64,000 bases of DNA from Planococcus chinensis (lineage in GTDB: Bacteria > Bacillota > Bacilli > Bacillales_A > Planococcaceae). Shown in pieces: positions 25,179 through 34,881 of this stretch; within the stretch, counting starts at the first letter, position 1, and the number at the start of each line of letters is the position of its first letter. Location: positions 186,001 to 250,000 of the forward strand of contig NZ_JABWTK010000003.1 of assembly GCF_020071995.1 (NCBI RefSeq), given 5' to 3'. The notes under the pieces were generated by a model. The model had not been told where the DNA came from and ran no database searches. It worked only from the letters and a program-made list of their open reading frames with translations. The translations under genes and the position numbers were made by a program.

Positions 25179-26345
25179 ATGAAATTTTTCCATACCGCCG
25201 ACTGGCATCTTGGCAAGCTGGTCCAAGGTGTTTATATGACTGAAGAACAGCGCCATGTGTTAGAACAATTTGTTGCTGCAATCGAAGAACAGCGTCCGGA
25301 TGCCGTCATTATCGCAGGAGATTTGTATGACCGTGCAGTGCCGCCGACAGAAGCGGTCAATTTGCTGGACGAAGTGCTGGCGAAAATTGTGCTGGAACTC
25401 GAGACGCCGGTATTTGCTGTAGCTGGAAACCATGACAGCCCAGGGCGTTTGAATTTCGGGAGCCGGGTCATGAAAATGAACGGCATCCACATTGCTGGAC
25501 ACGTTCAAAAAGAACATGAACCGGTTGTCTTGACCGATGAATTTGGAGAAGTGCATATTCATTTGATTCCGTATGCCGATCCGTCCCAGGTTCGTTATGC
25601 ACTGGGGAATACGGACATTCGCTCACATAACGATGCAGCAGAAGCCATCGTTGAAAACATAAAACAAACATCAAATCCGAAAGCCCGCCATATTGCCGTC
25701 GGACATGCCTTTGTGACGCCTCATGGAGAACAGCAGGAAAACACCAGTGATTCAGAGCGGCCATTGTCAATTGGCGGTGCCGAGCACGTGGAAGCTGGCC
25801 ACTTTGCGGGATTCCATTACACAGCGCTCGGGCATTTGCACCAGGCGCACCATGTACTGAATGAAACAATCCGCTATTCGGGGTCGCCGCTCAAATATTC
25901 GATTTCGGAAGAGCGCCACCAAAAAGGATTTTTGATCGTTGAAATGGACGGCAGCGGAAACATCTCGGTTGAAAAACAATTGCTGACGCCGAAGCGGGAT
26001 ATGCGTACCGTTGAAGGTTTTATGGAAGAAATCCTGCGCCACGAAATCAATGAAGATTATGTTTTTGTGAAACTGCTCGATGAAACGCCGATTTTGTATC
26101 CGATGGAAAAAATCCGTTCGGTTTACCCGAATGCCATGCATGTCGAACGCAAAAGCTTCGGCCAGACAAGTGGCAAGAGCACGGCGGAATCGCGCCGCAA
26201 CATGGATCCGATGGTGCTGTTTAATGCTTTCTACGAAGAAGTCAAAGGAGAAAAAGCGACAGAAGAAACCGAAGTGATTTTTAAAGAAGTGCTTCAGGAA
26301 TTCCTGCGCGAAGAATCTGATGAGAAAGAAGGGGTAAAACAATGA
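25179..26345 (+). CDS. sbcD: Exonuclease SbcD (Mre11-like nuclease subunit)
   Basis: The 388-residue nuclease subunit of SbcCD, which opens DNA hairpins and processes breaks. The metallophosphoesterase motifs are HTADWHLGK, AGDLYDRAVPP, AGNHDSPGRL, GHAFV and LGHLHQAHH in order. The ATG at 25179 lies 7 bases after AAAGGAG; the ATG two codons earlier is too close to that site. Its stop overlaps the sbcC start by 4 bp, so the two are translated together. Confidence 0.96.
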   Translation: MKFFHTADWHLGKLVQGVYMTEEQRHVLEQFVAAIEEQRPDAVIIAGDLYDRAVPPTEAVNLLDEVLAKIVLELETPVFAVAGNHDSPGRLNFGSRVMKMNGIHIAGHVQKEHEPVVLTDEFGEVHIHLIPYADPSQVRYALGNTDIRSHNDAAEAIVENIKQTSNPKARHIAVGHAFVTPHGEQQENTSDSERPLSIGGAEHVEAGHFAGFHYTALGHLHQAHHVLNETIRYSGSPLKYSISEERHQKGFLIVEMDGSGNISVEKQLLTPKRDMRTVEGFMEEILRHEINEDYVFVKLLDETPILYPMEKIRSVYPNAMHVERKSFGQTSGKSTAESRRNMDPMVLFNAFYEEVKGEKATEETEVIFKEVLQEFLREESDEKEGVKQ

Positions 26346-29300
26346 AGCCCTTAAAATTGAAATTGACAGCTTTCGGACCTTACAAGCATACGGAAACCAT
26401 TGATTTTGCCGATTTGAAGGGAAACCAGCTGTTCGTCATTTCGGGCAGCACAGGTTCCGGGAAAACGACGATTTTTGATGGCATCTGCTTTGCCTTGTAC
26501 GGTGCTGCCAGTGGTTCGGACCGTGCGGAAACGCGCCATTTGCGAAGCGATTTTGCCGAAGATGGAACGCACACGTGCGTGGAGATGGAATTCGAAATAC
26601 ATAACAAAGTCTACCGGATCCTGCGCCAGATGAGCCATGTCAAAACAGGCAATAAAAGCGCGACCGGCGAACGCTATGAATTTTTCGAGAAGACAAAAGA
26701 CGGGGAAGTGCCTTGTGTAGAGCGGCAAATCGTTTCGGAAATCAACCGCCGGGTAGAAGAAATCATCGGGCTGACGCAAAATCAGTTCAGCCAGATTGTC
26801 ATGCTGCCCCAAGGCGAATTCCGCAAGCTCTTAACATCTGAAACCGACAATAAAGAAGAAATCCTGCGGAAAATCTTTAAAACAGAGCCGTATAAAATGA
26901 TTGCAGAACGTTTAAAGCAGAAAAGGGATGCGGCAAAAGAAGCATACCAAGGTGAACAGCATGGATTGGCCAGCCATGTCGGCAATATCAAAGGGGCGTT
27001 GCCGGTACGTGATTCCGAATTATTCGAGCTATTGCAACGCGAGCATTACAATGTCCATCAAATTGTGGCGGGGCTTGAAAGCGAAACTGCTTTTTACCAG
27101 GAAAAGATGCAGCAGGACGAGCAATACTACTTGAGCCTTTATAATAAGCACGATGAAAAAATGAACGCCTTCCACGAAGCAAAAAAATGGAATGACCGTT
27201 TCAGCGACTTGGACGACAAAGTGCAGCGCCTTGAACAAGTGGAACAGCAGCTGCCGGCAATCGCTCAAAAAGAGCAGCAGCTGAAAGACGCCGAACGCGC
27301 CGGTTTCATTGAAGGCATTGAAAATGTCTACAAAGAGCTGGAAAAGGACAAAGCGGAAAAGCTTCTACTCTTGGAAAAAGCGTTAAAAGCGGAACAAGCA
27401 GCAAAAGAAAACTTGGCAAAAGCTGAATCCGCTTTTGAGGCGGAACAAAAGCGTGAAATTGAACGAGAGGAAATGCGCCAGCGAGTGATTGAGCTCCGGA
27501 AACTATTGCCGGCGGTTGAAGAATTGGATGGCAAAAAAGCCCAGTTGCGTAAGCTCCAAACTGCAGCAGCACAAGCTGAAAAAGAACTGCAGGCAATAAC
27601 TGGCCAGTGGGAGACGGAGAAGGCTGCGTGCCAATTGGTGGCTGAAAAAATCGAAACGCTGGACCGGAAACTTGAAGCATTTGATGAACAGCAAGAAAAA
27701 TTACAGGCGTTAAACGAACAATACCGGGTGCTGGCTGATTTGCGCGGCCTTCAGAAAAAATGGTTACGGCAGCAAGAAGCGAACGAAGAAAAAGAAAGAG
27801 CGTTCCAACAAGTTGCGAATGAGTACCGCGAACTGGAAGCTGTCTGGTTCGCGAATCAAGCTCAAGTGCTTGCGGCAGCGCTGCACGACGGCGATGCCTG
27901 CCCGGTCTGTGGCAGTGTGGATCATCCAAACAAAGCGATTGAAGCCCATCAGCCGTCTGTTTCCAAAGAGGAGCTTGACCGGTTAAAAGCTCAACTTGAT
28001 GGGGTGGACAGCGAGTACCGCAATGCAGCAGCAACATGGAATGCATTGTCTGAGCAGCTGGAGCGCCAAAAGGAAGAAGCGGTCAAAATAGGGCTTGACC
28101 CGACAGAAGCGGACGCTGACTACCGGGAAATCGAAGAACAAAAAGCTGCAAAGGAGCAGCAAGTGGCTGAATTGCAAACGGACAAAAAGAATTTGCGTGC
28201 TTTGAGAGAAAAGTTCAGCACCCAGAACGCAAAAGTTAGCCAACTGGAAAACGATAAAGCAGGGCTCACTGAACAAGTGCAGCAAGCGGCATCTGCCTAC
28301 GGCATAGCCAAAGCGGTTTTTGAACAGGGATTGCTGGCCATTCCGGAAGAAGTCCGGGTGTTGTCTGTGTTGAACGAAAAAATCGCCGAAGCGGAAGCCG
28401 AAAAGGGGAAACTGGAACGCCTTTGGGAAAAGATCCAGCAAGAGCTTCAACGAACAAAAGAGCAATATACGGAAGCATCGGTGAGCGTAAAACATGCAGC
28501 CGCTACAGCCGAAGAAATTGAACAGAAAAAAGATAACGCCCAACAGCAATGGAATGAAGCGCTGCAAAAATCCGAGTTTGCTTCAGAACAAGCGTATCAA
28601 TTGGCGAAGCTCGCGGAACGGGAGCGCACGGCCTTGAAAGAAGCCGTTCAGGCGTTCAAGCAAAACCGCCATACCTTGACAGAACAAATCAAAGAATTGC
28701 AGGAACAACTGTCCGGGCAGGCTCCATCTGACATCGGCTTGCTGGAAACGGAACTCAGCCAATTGAAGGTGGAATACGAAGCTGCGCTGAATACCTGGAA
28801 CCGGTCGCAAGATTTCCGGAAATCAAGTGAAGCGTTGATGAACAGCATCATCGCGGCATCTGAAAAAGCGATGCAGGCCGAGCAGCAATTTAACCGGATT
28901 GCGGACTTGCACGACATGATTCGGGGCCAAAACGACTTGAAGATTTCGTTCGAGCGCTATTTACAGATTGAGTATTTGGAACAGATTATCCAGTCAGCAA
29001 ACGAACGGCTGAAAAACCTGTCAAATGGCCAGTTTTACTTGATGCGCAGCGACCGCCAGGAAGCCCGCGGCAAGCAAAGCGGCCTTGGCCTGGATGTATA
29101 CGACGCTTACACAGGGCAAACGCGCGATGTGAAAACTTTATCCGGCGGCGAGAAATTCAATGCCTCTCTGTGCCTGGCACTGGGGATGGCTGATGTGATC
29201 CAGAGTTTCCAGGGCAATGTGGCGATCGATACGATGTTTATCGACGAAGGATTCGGGTCATTGGACGATGAATCGTTGAACAAATCAATTGATACACTGA

Positions 29301-29434
29301 TTGACTTGCAAAAATCAGGGCGCATGATTGGCGTCATTTCCCATGTCCAAGAACTGAAAGCGGCGATACCAGCCATCCTGGAAGTGAAAAAATCAAAAGA
29401 AGGTTTCAGCCAGACAAAGTTTGTGATCAAATAA
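26342..29434 (+). CDS. sbcC: Exonuclease SbcC (Rad50-like ATPase subunit)
   Basis: A 1030-residue SMC-like ATPase. The N-terminal Walker A is SGSTGSGKTTIFDGI (about 33-47). Two long coiled coils flank the zinc hook CPVCG at about residue 519, and the C-terminal lobe has the signature LSGGEKFNASL and Walker B MFIDEGFGSLDDESL. With SbcD it forms the Mre11/Rad50-type complex that cleaves hairpins and tethers DNA ends. Length and domain order are normal for Bacillota. Long palindromic repeats in this window (63629-63916) are the kind of DNA that SbcCD acts on. Confidence 0.96.
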   Translation: MKPLKLKLTAFGPYKHTETIDFADLKGNQLFVISGSTGSGKTTIFDGICFALYGAASGSDRAETRHLRSDFAEDGTHTCVEMEFEIHNKVYRILRQMSHVKTGNKSATGERYEFFEKTKDGEVPCVERQIVSEINRRVEEIIGLTQNQFSQIVMLPQGEFRKLLTSETDNKEEILRKIFKTEPYKMIAERLKQKRDAAKEAYQGEQHGLASHVGNIKGALPVRDSELFELLQREHYNVHQIVAGLESETAFYQEKMQQDEQYYLSLYNKHDEKMNAFHEAKKWNDRFSDLDDKVQRLEQVEQQLPAIAQKEQQLKDAERAGFIEGIENVYKELEKDKAEKLLLLEKALKAEQAAKENLAKAESAFEAEQKREIEREEMRQRVIELRKLLPAVEELDGKKAQLRKLQTAAAQAEKELQAITGQWETEKAACQLVAEKIETLDRKLEAFDEQQEKLQALNEQYRVLADLRGLQKKWLRQQEANEEKERAFQQVANEYRELEAVWFANQAQVLAAALHDGDACPVCGSVDHPNKAIEAHQPSVSKEELDRLKAQLDGVDSEYRNAAATWNALSEQLERQKEEAVKIGLDPTEADADYREIEEQKAAKEQQVAELQTDKKNLRALREKFSTQNAKVSQLENDKAGLTEQVQQAASAYGIAKAVFEQGLLAIPEEVRVLSVLNEKIAEAEAEKGKLERLWEKIQQELQRTKEQYTEASVSVKHAAATAEEIEQKKDNAQQQWNEALQKSEFASEQAYQLAKLAERERTALKEAVQAFKQNRHTLTEQIKELQEQLSGQAPSDIGLLETELSQLKVEYEAALNTWNRSQDFRKSSEALMNSIIAASEKAMQAEQQFNRIADLHDMIRGQNDLKISFERYLQIEYLEQIIQSANERLKNLSNGQFYLMRSDRQEARGKQSGLGLDVYDAYTGQTRDVKTLSGGEKFNASLCLALGMADVIQSFQGNVAIDTMFIDEGFGSLDDESLNKSIDTLIDLQKSGRMIGVISHVQELKAAIPAILEVKKSKEGFSQTKFVIK

Positions 29435-29528
29435 TTAAAGCGGTGAGCATCTTTCCTTCTATTTGTTTAAACCGGCCCTGAATAGTGAATGATAACAACA
29501 ACAGGGAATTTTCGGAAGGAAGGTGCAA

Positions 29529-30182
29529 ATGGATACTATTCTTTATTTTGCTTTTACTGCAGCGTATATTCTGCTGTTTGTATGGGCATTTTCTAAACAG
29601 AAATCCTGGAATTTCATGTCGTTTATCTACTTCGTGCTGCTTGGCCTTATTTACGACAATGGCATGATTGCGATTGGAAAATTTATCGGCGAAGGCCCGG
29701 TGCTCGAAAACTTGAGCCTGCTGCGTTTTTGGAGCCACGCTTTCCTAACGCCGACACTGGTGCTGTTTTCGTGGGGAGCTTTAAACCATGCAGGAATTGG
29801 CTGGGTAAGGAAAAAAGCGGTTTTTGCCGCAGCCATTATTTATACCTTGGCATTGATTGCAATGGAAATTGCTTTGGAAACCTGGGGATTGGAGTTAGCG
29901 ACCGAACGGCAGTATGGCGTATTGCGGTATGTATCGGCTGAGTCGTCTAGTGGGCCGCCCATTATGGTGCTGCTCGTTTCAGTAGTGTTGATCGCTGCTG
30001 GTATTCTGCTCTGGAAAAAGGTAGGCTGGAAATGGATGCTGATTGGCGCTGGCGTTATGACAATAGGCAGTGCAGTGCAGATTCCAGTGGAGAGCTCGGC
30101 TGTCACCAATGCATTTGAATTATTCCTCTTGACCACCTTGGTATGGACCAAGGTTCACCTCGAGTCAAAGGAACAAAACTAA
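29529..30182 (+). CDS. Integral membrane protein of unknown function, 217 residues
   Basis: About seven hydrophobic segments spread over 217 residues, with short polar loops and a charged C-terminus (HLESKEQN). No motif I recognise. The ATG at 29529 is preceded by GGAAGGAAGGTG. It is followed 13 bases later by another small membrane protein gene, and both probably form a two-gene unit downstream of sbcC. Confidence 0.7.
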   Translation: MDTILYFAFTAAYILLFVWAFSKQKSWNFMSFIYFVLLGLIYDNGMIAIGKFIGEGPVLENLSLLRFWSHAFLTPTLVLFSWGALNHAGIGWVRKKAVFAAAIIYTLALIAMEIALETWGLELATERQYGVLRYVSAESSSGPPIMVLLVSVVLIAAGILLWKKVGWKWMLIGAGVMTIGSAVQIPVESSAVTNAFELFLLTTLVWTKVHLESKEQN

Positions 30183-30195
30183 AGGGGCCGAAATT

Positions 30196-30408
30196 ATGAA
30201 AAAACTTAGTTTTAAAACACGTATGATTTACTTCGGAGTAATAGCGGCAATCAGTCTGGCGTTTTTTGCTCTGCAATTGTATGTCTATTTAAACAGTTCG
30301 GATGGAACCGGTTCAATGGTTCTGCTGATTTTATGGGGTCTTATGGTTGCCTTTGGGATCGCTGGAATTGTTTATAATGTGGCAAAAAAAGACCGTCATT
30401 CCAAATGA
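30196..30408 (+). CDS. Small membrane protein, 70 residues
   Basis: Two hydrophobic segments (about residues 10-32 and 40-62) between a basic N-terminus and a KKDRHSK tail; not recognised. AAAGGGGCCG precedes the ATG. Its last codons form the left arm of a terminator hairpin, which also is the left copy of the duplicated hairpin that bounds repeat island A. Confidence 0.7.
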   Translation: MKKLSFKTRMIYFGVIAAISLAFFALQLYVYLNSSDGTGSMVLLILWGLMVAFGIAGIVYNVAKKDRHSK

Positions 30409-30416
30409 CGGTCTTT
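30386..30416. terminator. Terminator hairpin, left copy bounding island A
   Basis: A 13-bp stem (AAAGACCGTCATT / AATGACGGTCTTT, loop CCA) overlapping the stop of the 70-residue gene. The A-run on its left is longer than the T-run on its right. The same 31 bases recur exactly at 30815-30845. Confidence 0.85.
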
Positions 30417-30814
30417 ACAGCTTGTTGAGAAAGATATAGAAAAATTCCTCTTAGAATATCTCCGATATTCCGCAACCCAGCTGCGCTTGCCGCGGGCGAG
30501 CGCCAAGCCTCCTCATCCGCTGCGAAAACCTTGTGCTCCTGCATCGCTGCGCTAGCTTCGTCGCAAATGATTGGGCAAAGCCCAATCATTTCTTGCGGGG
30601 TCTCGGCTGTCTCGCTTTCCCGCAGGCGTCTTCGCTGGTTGCTTCATATCGAAGGAAAGCACTGAATAAATAACATGCTTGCTCTTCCACTCTTTCTAAT
30701 GAAAACAACTCTTTATTAAAAGCGTGCTTCGAATGAAGCGGCTGAAGCCGTGCCCGCGGAAAGCGTCCACTTGGAGCGAAATGGCTTAGAGAATGGAATG
30801 TTTCTCGATGGCCT
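30417..30814. repeat. Repeat island A: G+C-rich palindromic repeats between duplicated hairpins
   Basis: This 398-base non-coding stretch carries a G+C-rich degenerate palindrome family: GCCAAGCCTCCTC near 30502, GCGGGGTCTCGGC near 30595 and a related fragment with CCCGCGGAAAGCGTCC near 30752. A perfect 12-bp stem (AAATGATTGGGC / GCCCAATCATTT, 30565-30591) interrupts the first palindrome. The left edge reads CAGCTTGTTGAGAAAG; the right edge, read on the other strand, TAGGCCATCGAGAAAC. These edges resemble the inverted edges of island B. No coding potential is seen. Confidence 0.75.
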
Positions 30815-30845
30815 AAAAAGACCGTCATTCCAAATGACGGTCTTT
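30815..30845. terminator. Terminator hairpin, right copy bounding island A
   Basis: Exact 31-base direct duplicate of the hairpin at 30386-30416, followed here by five T in total. It lies 100 bases upstream of the CoA-transferase gene. Confidence 0.85.
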
Positions 30846-30944
30846 TTCTTAGGCAATGCAAAACGAAATCCCAGGGATTCATGGGCAAGCATAGGAAGCT
30901 GTGGTAAAGTTTAAAGAGATTTCATAATCAGGAGTGAAAATCAT

Positions 30945-32213
30945 ATGACAAAAAAGTTGAATCCTCAAGAAGTTACCGAGTTGATTGATAAAGGCGCAGA
31001 CATCATTGTTCCAATCGCAAATGGCGAACCGATTCATCTGCTGGACATACTGGAAGAAAATGTGAAAAAGCTGGAAGGTGTGAAAATCCATCAATTGTTG
31101 GCTTTGCGGAGCCGCCGTTACATTCAAGGTGAATTTGAACAGCTCAAGCACGTTTCTTATTTTCTAAGCGGCGCTACGCGAAAAGTGTACCAGCAAGCAA
31201 AAATGGAGCTGATTCCGAATAATTTCCATGAAGTGCCGCGTTTGCTGAAAAAAACGACGAAAATGTCAATGATCATGACCGTGGCTTCTCCCATGGATGA
31301 ACATGGCTATTTCACTTTCGGCACACAAGCGGACTACATTTCTGAATTTGTCGGGAAAGTCCCTTTTATCCTGGAAGTAAATGAACATATGCCAAGAACT
31401 TACGGGCGCAACCAAATCCATATTAGCCAAATTGCCGGCTTTGTGGAACATCATGCGCCATTAACCGAAGAGAAAGCAGCTGAACCGAGCGACAAGGATT
31501 TATTGATTGCGGCTTCGATTATCGAAGACATTCAAGACGGGGACACGCTGCAAATCGGCATTGGCTCTGTTCCGAATGCAGTCATTTCGATGCTGAAAGA
31601 CCACCGCCATCTAGGCATCCATACTGAAATGCTGCCGGACGGGGTGGTGGATTTGGTTAAATCTGGTGCAGTCGATGGAACCCGTAAGTTTACGAATCCA
31701 GGAAAAATTATCACGACATTCGCGTACGGTTCAAAGAAACTATATGATTTTCTTGATAACAACCCGGTAGTCGAATTCTTGCCGGTAAGTCAGGTCAACG
31801 ATCCGCGTGAAATCGCGAAAGAGAAAAACATTGTTTCCATCAATGCGACGACTGAAGTGGATTTGTTTGGCCAGTGCGCTTCCGAAACTGTAGGAGGCAA
31901 GTATTATTCCTCCAGTGGCGGACAAGTGGACTTTGCCCGCGGTGTGCGCTTTGCGGAAAATGGAAAAGGCTATATCTGCATGCAGTCCACGGCGAAAAAT
32001 GAAACCATCTCCCGCATTAAAATCAACCTGACGCCTGGCTCGGTCGTGACGACAGGAAAGAATGATGTGGACAATATTGTAACCGAGTACGGCATTGCGC
32101 GTCTGCACGGGGCATCAATTTCGGAGCGTGCGAAACGCCTGATTGCGGTAGCCCATCCGAATTTCCGGGAAGAGCTACTATTTGATGCGAAAAAGAACGG
32201 CATTGTCATTTAA
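30945..32213 (+). CDS. Acetyl-CoA hydrolase/transferase family CoA-transferase
   Basis: A 422-residue class I-type CoA-transferase of the 4-hydroxybutyrate/butyryl-CoA:acetate transferase group. The catalytic glutamate lies in SINATTEVDLFGQCASE, the GIGSVPNAV segment lines the CoA site, and SSGGQVDFARGV is characteristic. It should move CoA between acetyl-CoA and a short organic acid, or hydrolyse acyl-CoA slowly. The ATG follows CAGGAGTG. It is monocistronic, with a terminator after it; the donor and acceptor acids cannot be read from the sequence. Confidence 0.9.
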   Translation: MTKKLNPQEVTELIDKGADIIVPIANGEPIHLLDILEENVKKLEGVKIHQLLALRSRRYIQGEFEQLKHVSYFLSGATRKVYQQAKMELIPNNFHEVPRLLKKTTKMSMIMTVASPMDEHGYFTFGTQADYISEFVGKVPFILEVNEHMPRTYGRNQIHISQIAGFVEHHAPLTEEKAAEPSDKDLLIAASIIEDIQDGDTLQIGIGSVPNAVISMLKDHRHLGIHTEMLPDGVVDLVKSGAVDGTRKFTNPGKIITTFAYGSKKLYDFLDNNPVVEFLPVSQVNDPREIAKEKNIVSINATTEVDLFGQCASETVGGKYYSSSGGQVDFARGVRFAENGKGYICMQSTAKNETISRIKINLTPGSVVTTGKNDVDNIVTEYGIARLHGASISERAKRLIAVAHPNFREELLFDAKKNGIVI

Positions 32214-32230
32214 TAAGGAACTTGAAACTG

Positions 32231-32268
32231 AAAACCTTTCTCCGTCCATTCGGGAAAGGTTTTTTGTT
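32231..32268 (+). terminator. Terminator of the CoA-transferase gene
   Basis: AAAACCTTTC pairs with GAAAGGTTTT across a 13-base loop and is followed by further T. Confidence 0.8.
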
Positions 32269-32309
32269 TCGTCCATTTGAGAACTTTACTTATCTATCTA
32301 TTACCCATA

Positions 32310-32327
32310 TACTTACTTAGGTAAGTA
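32310..32327. promoter_or_regulatory. Probable MarR operator
   Basis: TACTTAC-TTAG-GTAAGTA is a perfect 7-bp inverted repeat with a 4-base centre, 19 bases before the MarR start codon and next to its ribosome site. Autoregulation of the MarR-MFS pair is likely. Confidence 0.6.
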
Positions 32328-32345
32328 ATTTCGGAGGAGACGAGT

Positions 32346-32750
32346 ATGCAGAAATTGTTATTTCACGAAATCCATCAAAAATCCCGTTTATCTGTCAAAG
32401 AAGTTAACGATGCGCTGAAAGAATTTCATTTATACAGTTCCCAGTGGTCCATTCTTTTTTGCCTGAAGCAATTCGGCGAAATGACGCAAAAAGAGATTTG
32501 GCAGTATTTGAATGTTGAAGCGCCTACCGTGACGAGGACGTTGATGCGCTTGGAACATAGCGACTGGATTGTCCGCAAAGAAGGAGAAGACAAGCGGGAA
32601 CGCCTTGTCCAATTATCGGAGCGCGCAAAGGCGATGGTGCCGCAGATTGAAAAACGGATTCAGGAAGTGGAAAAAGGCCTTCTGTCTCCTTTATCGGAAG
32701 CAGAGCAAGAGCAGCTGATCGAGCTGCTTAAAAAAATTGGCAATAACTGA
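32346..32750 (+). CDS. MarR family transcriptional regulator
   Basis: 134 residues with a winged helix-turn-helix: GEMTQKEIWQYLNVEAPTVTRTLMRLEHSDWIVRKEGEDKRERLVQLS spans the recognition helix and wing, here with the typical DKRERLV wing motif. MarR proteins control drug-efflux or stress genes and respond to small molecules or oxidants. The gene lies 21 bases before an MFS transporter gene, the usual regulator-pump pair. CGGAGGAGA precedes the ATG. Confidence 0.9.
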   Translation: MQKLLFHEIHQKSRLSVKEVNDALKEFHLYSSQWSILFCLKQFGEMTQKEIWQYLNVEAPTVTRTLMRLEHSDWIVRKEGEDKRERLVQLSERAKAMVPQIEKRIQEVEKGLLSPLSEAEQEQLIELLKKIGNN

Positions 32751-32771
32751 ACGAAGAAAAGGATGTAACGA

Positions 32772-33947
32772 ATGACTGAAAAAAGACCGATTTGGACAAA
32801 GAGCTTTATCAATATTTCAATAAGTACGTTTTTTATTTTTGTTGTTTTTTATGCCTTGCTGACGTATATACCGATTTACGTTATGAGTGATTTGGGAGGA
32901 ACTGCGACACAAGGCGGATTAGCCGTTTCGGCTTTCCTGGTTTCCGCTATTATAATGCGCTTTTTTGCGGGGCTGATTCTGGAGAAGTACGGCAAAAGAA
33001 ATGTACTGGTTTTAAGCATTCTGATGTTTGCTGTCAGCACCATTTTGTATATTTTTGTAGGGAACTTTACCGTTTTGCTGTTTCTTCGTTTTTTCCATGG
33101 CATCTGGTTTAGTTTGATGACCACGGTGGGCGGAGCGATTGCGGCGGATCTCATTCCGCCGGAACGCCGCGGAGAAGGGCTGGGCTATTACGGGATAGCG
33201 ATGAACCTGGCAATTGTAGGAGGGCCTTTTATCGCTTTGACGTTATTGCCATATGTAACGGCGCAAAGCATCTTTTCCATTTTTGCGGTGATCATGGTCA
33301 TCGGCTTCTTATGCGCTTTGTCGGTTAAACTTGACGAATTGCCGGCGGCGCCAAAAGAAGCGAAGCGCAAACTGGTCTTTAGCGACTTCGTGGAGAAAAA
33401 AGCGGTGCCTATCGGCAGTGTGGCTTTCTTCGTTTCGTTTGCTTATGCCAGCATTATTTCGTTCATCTCGGTATATGCTGAATCGCTCGGCTTGATCAAA
33501 ACCGCAAGCTTCTTCTTTATTGTTTATGCTATAGCGATGCTGCTCGTCAGACCCTTCAGCGGCCGCATTTTTGATTCTATCGGGCCGAATGTGGTGATTA
33601 TCCCTTCACTCATCATTTTTGCCATTGGGCTGTTTTCGCTCAGCCAAACCGACTCCGCCTGGATGCTGTTGTTTTCAGGTGCGTTGGTCGGTGTCGGCTA
33701 TGGCACGTTGCTGCCGAGCTTTCAGACACTGGCGATCCAGGCGGCGGACAAACACCGGAGCGGGCACGCAACCGGTACATTTTTCGCTTTATATGATACG
33801 GGCATTGCGATTGGCTCTGTATCGCTCGGAATCATTGCCGCCGCTTTCGGTTACTCGAATTTGTATTTGATCCTGGCTGCTTTTATTCTATGCGCTGTCT
33901 TGTATTATGTATGGGTCATGAAAAAACAAGCAACAGCAACCAATTAA
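32772..33947 (+). CDS. MFS transporter (drug-efflux type)
   Basis: 391 residues with 12 hydrophobic segments and the motif-A-like loop RFFAGLILEKYGKRNVL between segments 2 and 3. The family pattern is that of small-molecule or drug exporters driven by protons. It is probably cotranscribed with the MarR gene, whose ligand may also be the transported compound. Its substrate cannot be predicted. A strong terminator ends the unit. Confidence 0.88.
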   Translation: MTEKRPIWTKSFINISISTFFIFVVFYALLTYIPIYVMSDLGGTATQGGLAVSAFLVSAIIMRFFAGLILEKYGKRNVLVLSILMFAVSTILYIFVGNFTVLLFLRFFHGIWFSLMTTVGGAIAADLIPPERRGEGLGYYGIAMNLAIVGGPFIALTLLPYVTAQSIFSIFAVIMVIGFLCALSVKLDELPAAPKEAKRKLVFSDFVEKKAVPIGSVAFFVSFAYASIISFISVYAESLGLIKTASFFFIVYAIAMLLVRPFSGRIFDSIGPNVVIIPSLIIFAIGLFSLSQTDSAWMLLFSGALVGVGYGTLLPSFQTLAIQAADKHRSGHATGTFFALYDTGIAIGSVSLGIIAAAFGYSNLYLILAAFILCAVLYYVWVMKKQATATN

Positions 33948-33948
33948 A

Positions 33949-33984
33949 AACAGGCGTCCCGCGTATAAGGGACGCCTGTTTTTG
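33949..33984. terminator. Bidirectional terminator (MFS gene / hydratase)
   Basis: AACAGGCGTCCC pairs with GGGACGCCTGTT around GCGTATAA, with A before and T after, between two converging genes. Confidence 0.9.
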
Positions 33985-34764
33985 TTATTCAACGTTTAAT
34001 GCAACTTCGCCGATTCCTTCAAAGCGGGCTGTGTAAACGCCTTTTTCCAGTTTTTTAGGGAGGATGAATGTACCGGATGAAACGGCCATGCCTTTTTCAA
34101 GCTTCAGTCCGTGCGCTGCCAATTCGGCGATCAGCCATTTCACTGCATGAACAGGGTGACCCAGAACCGCTGAAGAAGTATCAGCAGCGATTTCATCTTC
34201 ATTAAAGAACAAGCTTCCTTTTATGCCGTCCAGTTGTTCATACGTCAATCCTTCGACAGGCTCTCCGGCAACGATTTTTCCGGCGACGGCACTGTCGGCC
34301 ACCACTTGTCCTAAACTGATTTTGGGAAACCAGTCTTCAAACCGGGAGTCCGGCACTTCAATTCCCGGGGCGATTGCTGTCTTCTCAAGAATCGCTTGGA
34401 TATCGTCTTCTATAGACAACTCTTCTTTGACAATAAAAATCAATTCGATTTCAATCAAAGGCGAGGACATGGTCTCCAGAAGGATGGTCCCGCTGTTTAA
34501 CGCAGGCGCTGTCAACGCGCCGTATAAAGGGGTATCGGAATGAAATAGCTCCTGTGTTTCGAGGCTGGTTAAACTGATTTTATAGCCGGCCAGTGGTTCT
34601 TTTGCTTCGGTTGCTTTTTTATTCGTTAAGGCATGCTGGATACGGTAGGCATCATTTTTTTCTAAAGAAGCAGGGATAAGGTCTTTTGCAATCGGCTGTT
34701 TCCCTATGTATGCATCGTACAAAATATCGGCCATTTTCTGGTTATCCAAATCGATTTGCTCCAT
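33985..34764 (-). CDS. 2-keto-4-pentenoate hydratase / fumarylacetoacetase-fold protein
   Basis: 259 residues of the FAH/MhpD superfamily, which hydrate 2-oxopent-4-enoate or decarboxylate related 2-oxo acids in aromatic catabolism. The family segments LAGYKISLTS, EIELIFIVKEEL (acidic metal ligands) and APGIEVPDSRFEDW are present, as is the VLGHPVHAVKWL segment. I chose the ATG at 34764, with GGAG 9 bases before it. No other meta-cleavage gene is adjacent, but the extradiol-dioxygenase-type catE is in the window at 62774. The gene stands alone. Confidence 0.85.
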   Translation of the reverse strand: MEQIDLDNQKMADILYDAYIGKQPIAKDLIPASLEKNDAYRIQHALTNKKATEAKEPLAGYKISLTSLETQELFHSDTPLYGALTAPALNSGTILLETMSSPLIEIELIFIVKEELSIEDDIQAILEKTAIAPGIEVPDSRFEDWFPKISLGQVVADSAVAGKIVAGEPVEGLTYEQLDGIKGSLFFNEDEIAADTSSAVLGHPVHAVKWLIAELAAHGLKLEKGMAVSSGTFILPKKLEKGVYTARFEGIGEVALNVE

Positions 34765-34837
34765 TATCAACAACTCCGTTCGAATCTTTTAAATAATCTT
34801 AACATTATAATTGCTATTTTGGAATAAGACTTTCTTG

Positions 34838-34871
34838 CAAAAAAAACGTTTTCCTTTTTAAAGGAAAACGG
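34838..34871 (-). terminator. Terminator of the trhA gene
   Basis: CGTTTTCCTTT pairs with AAAGGAAAACG; the A-run at 34839-34846 is the U-tract on the minus strand. Confidence 0.82.
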
Positions 34872-34881
34872 TTTTTTAAAC

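Noticed and set aside
27306..28046. Long open frame (246 codons) on the minus strand inside sbcC
   Set aside because: It is antisense to a coiled-coil region of SbcC, has no ribosome site and reads as low-complexity shadow sequence.
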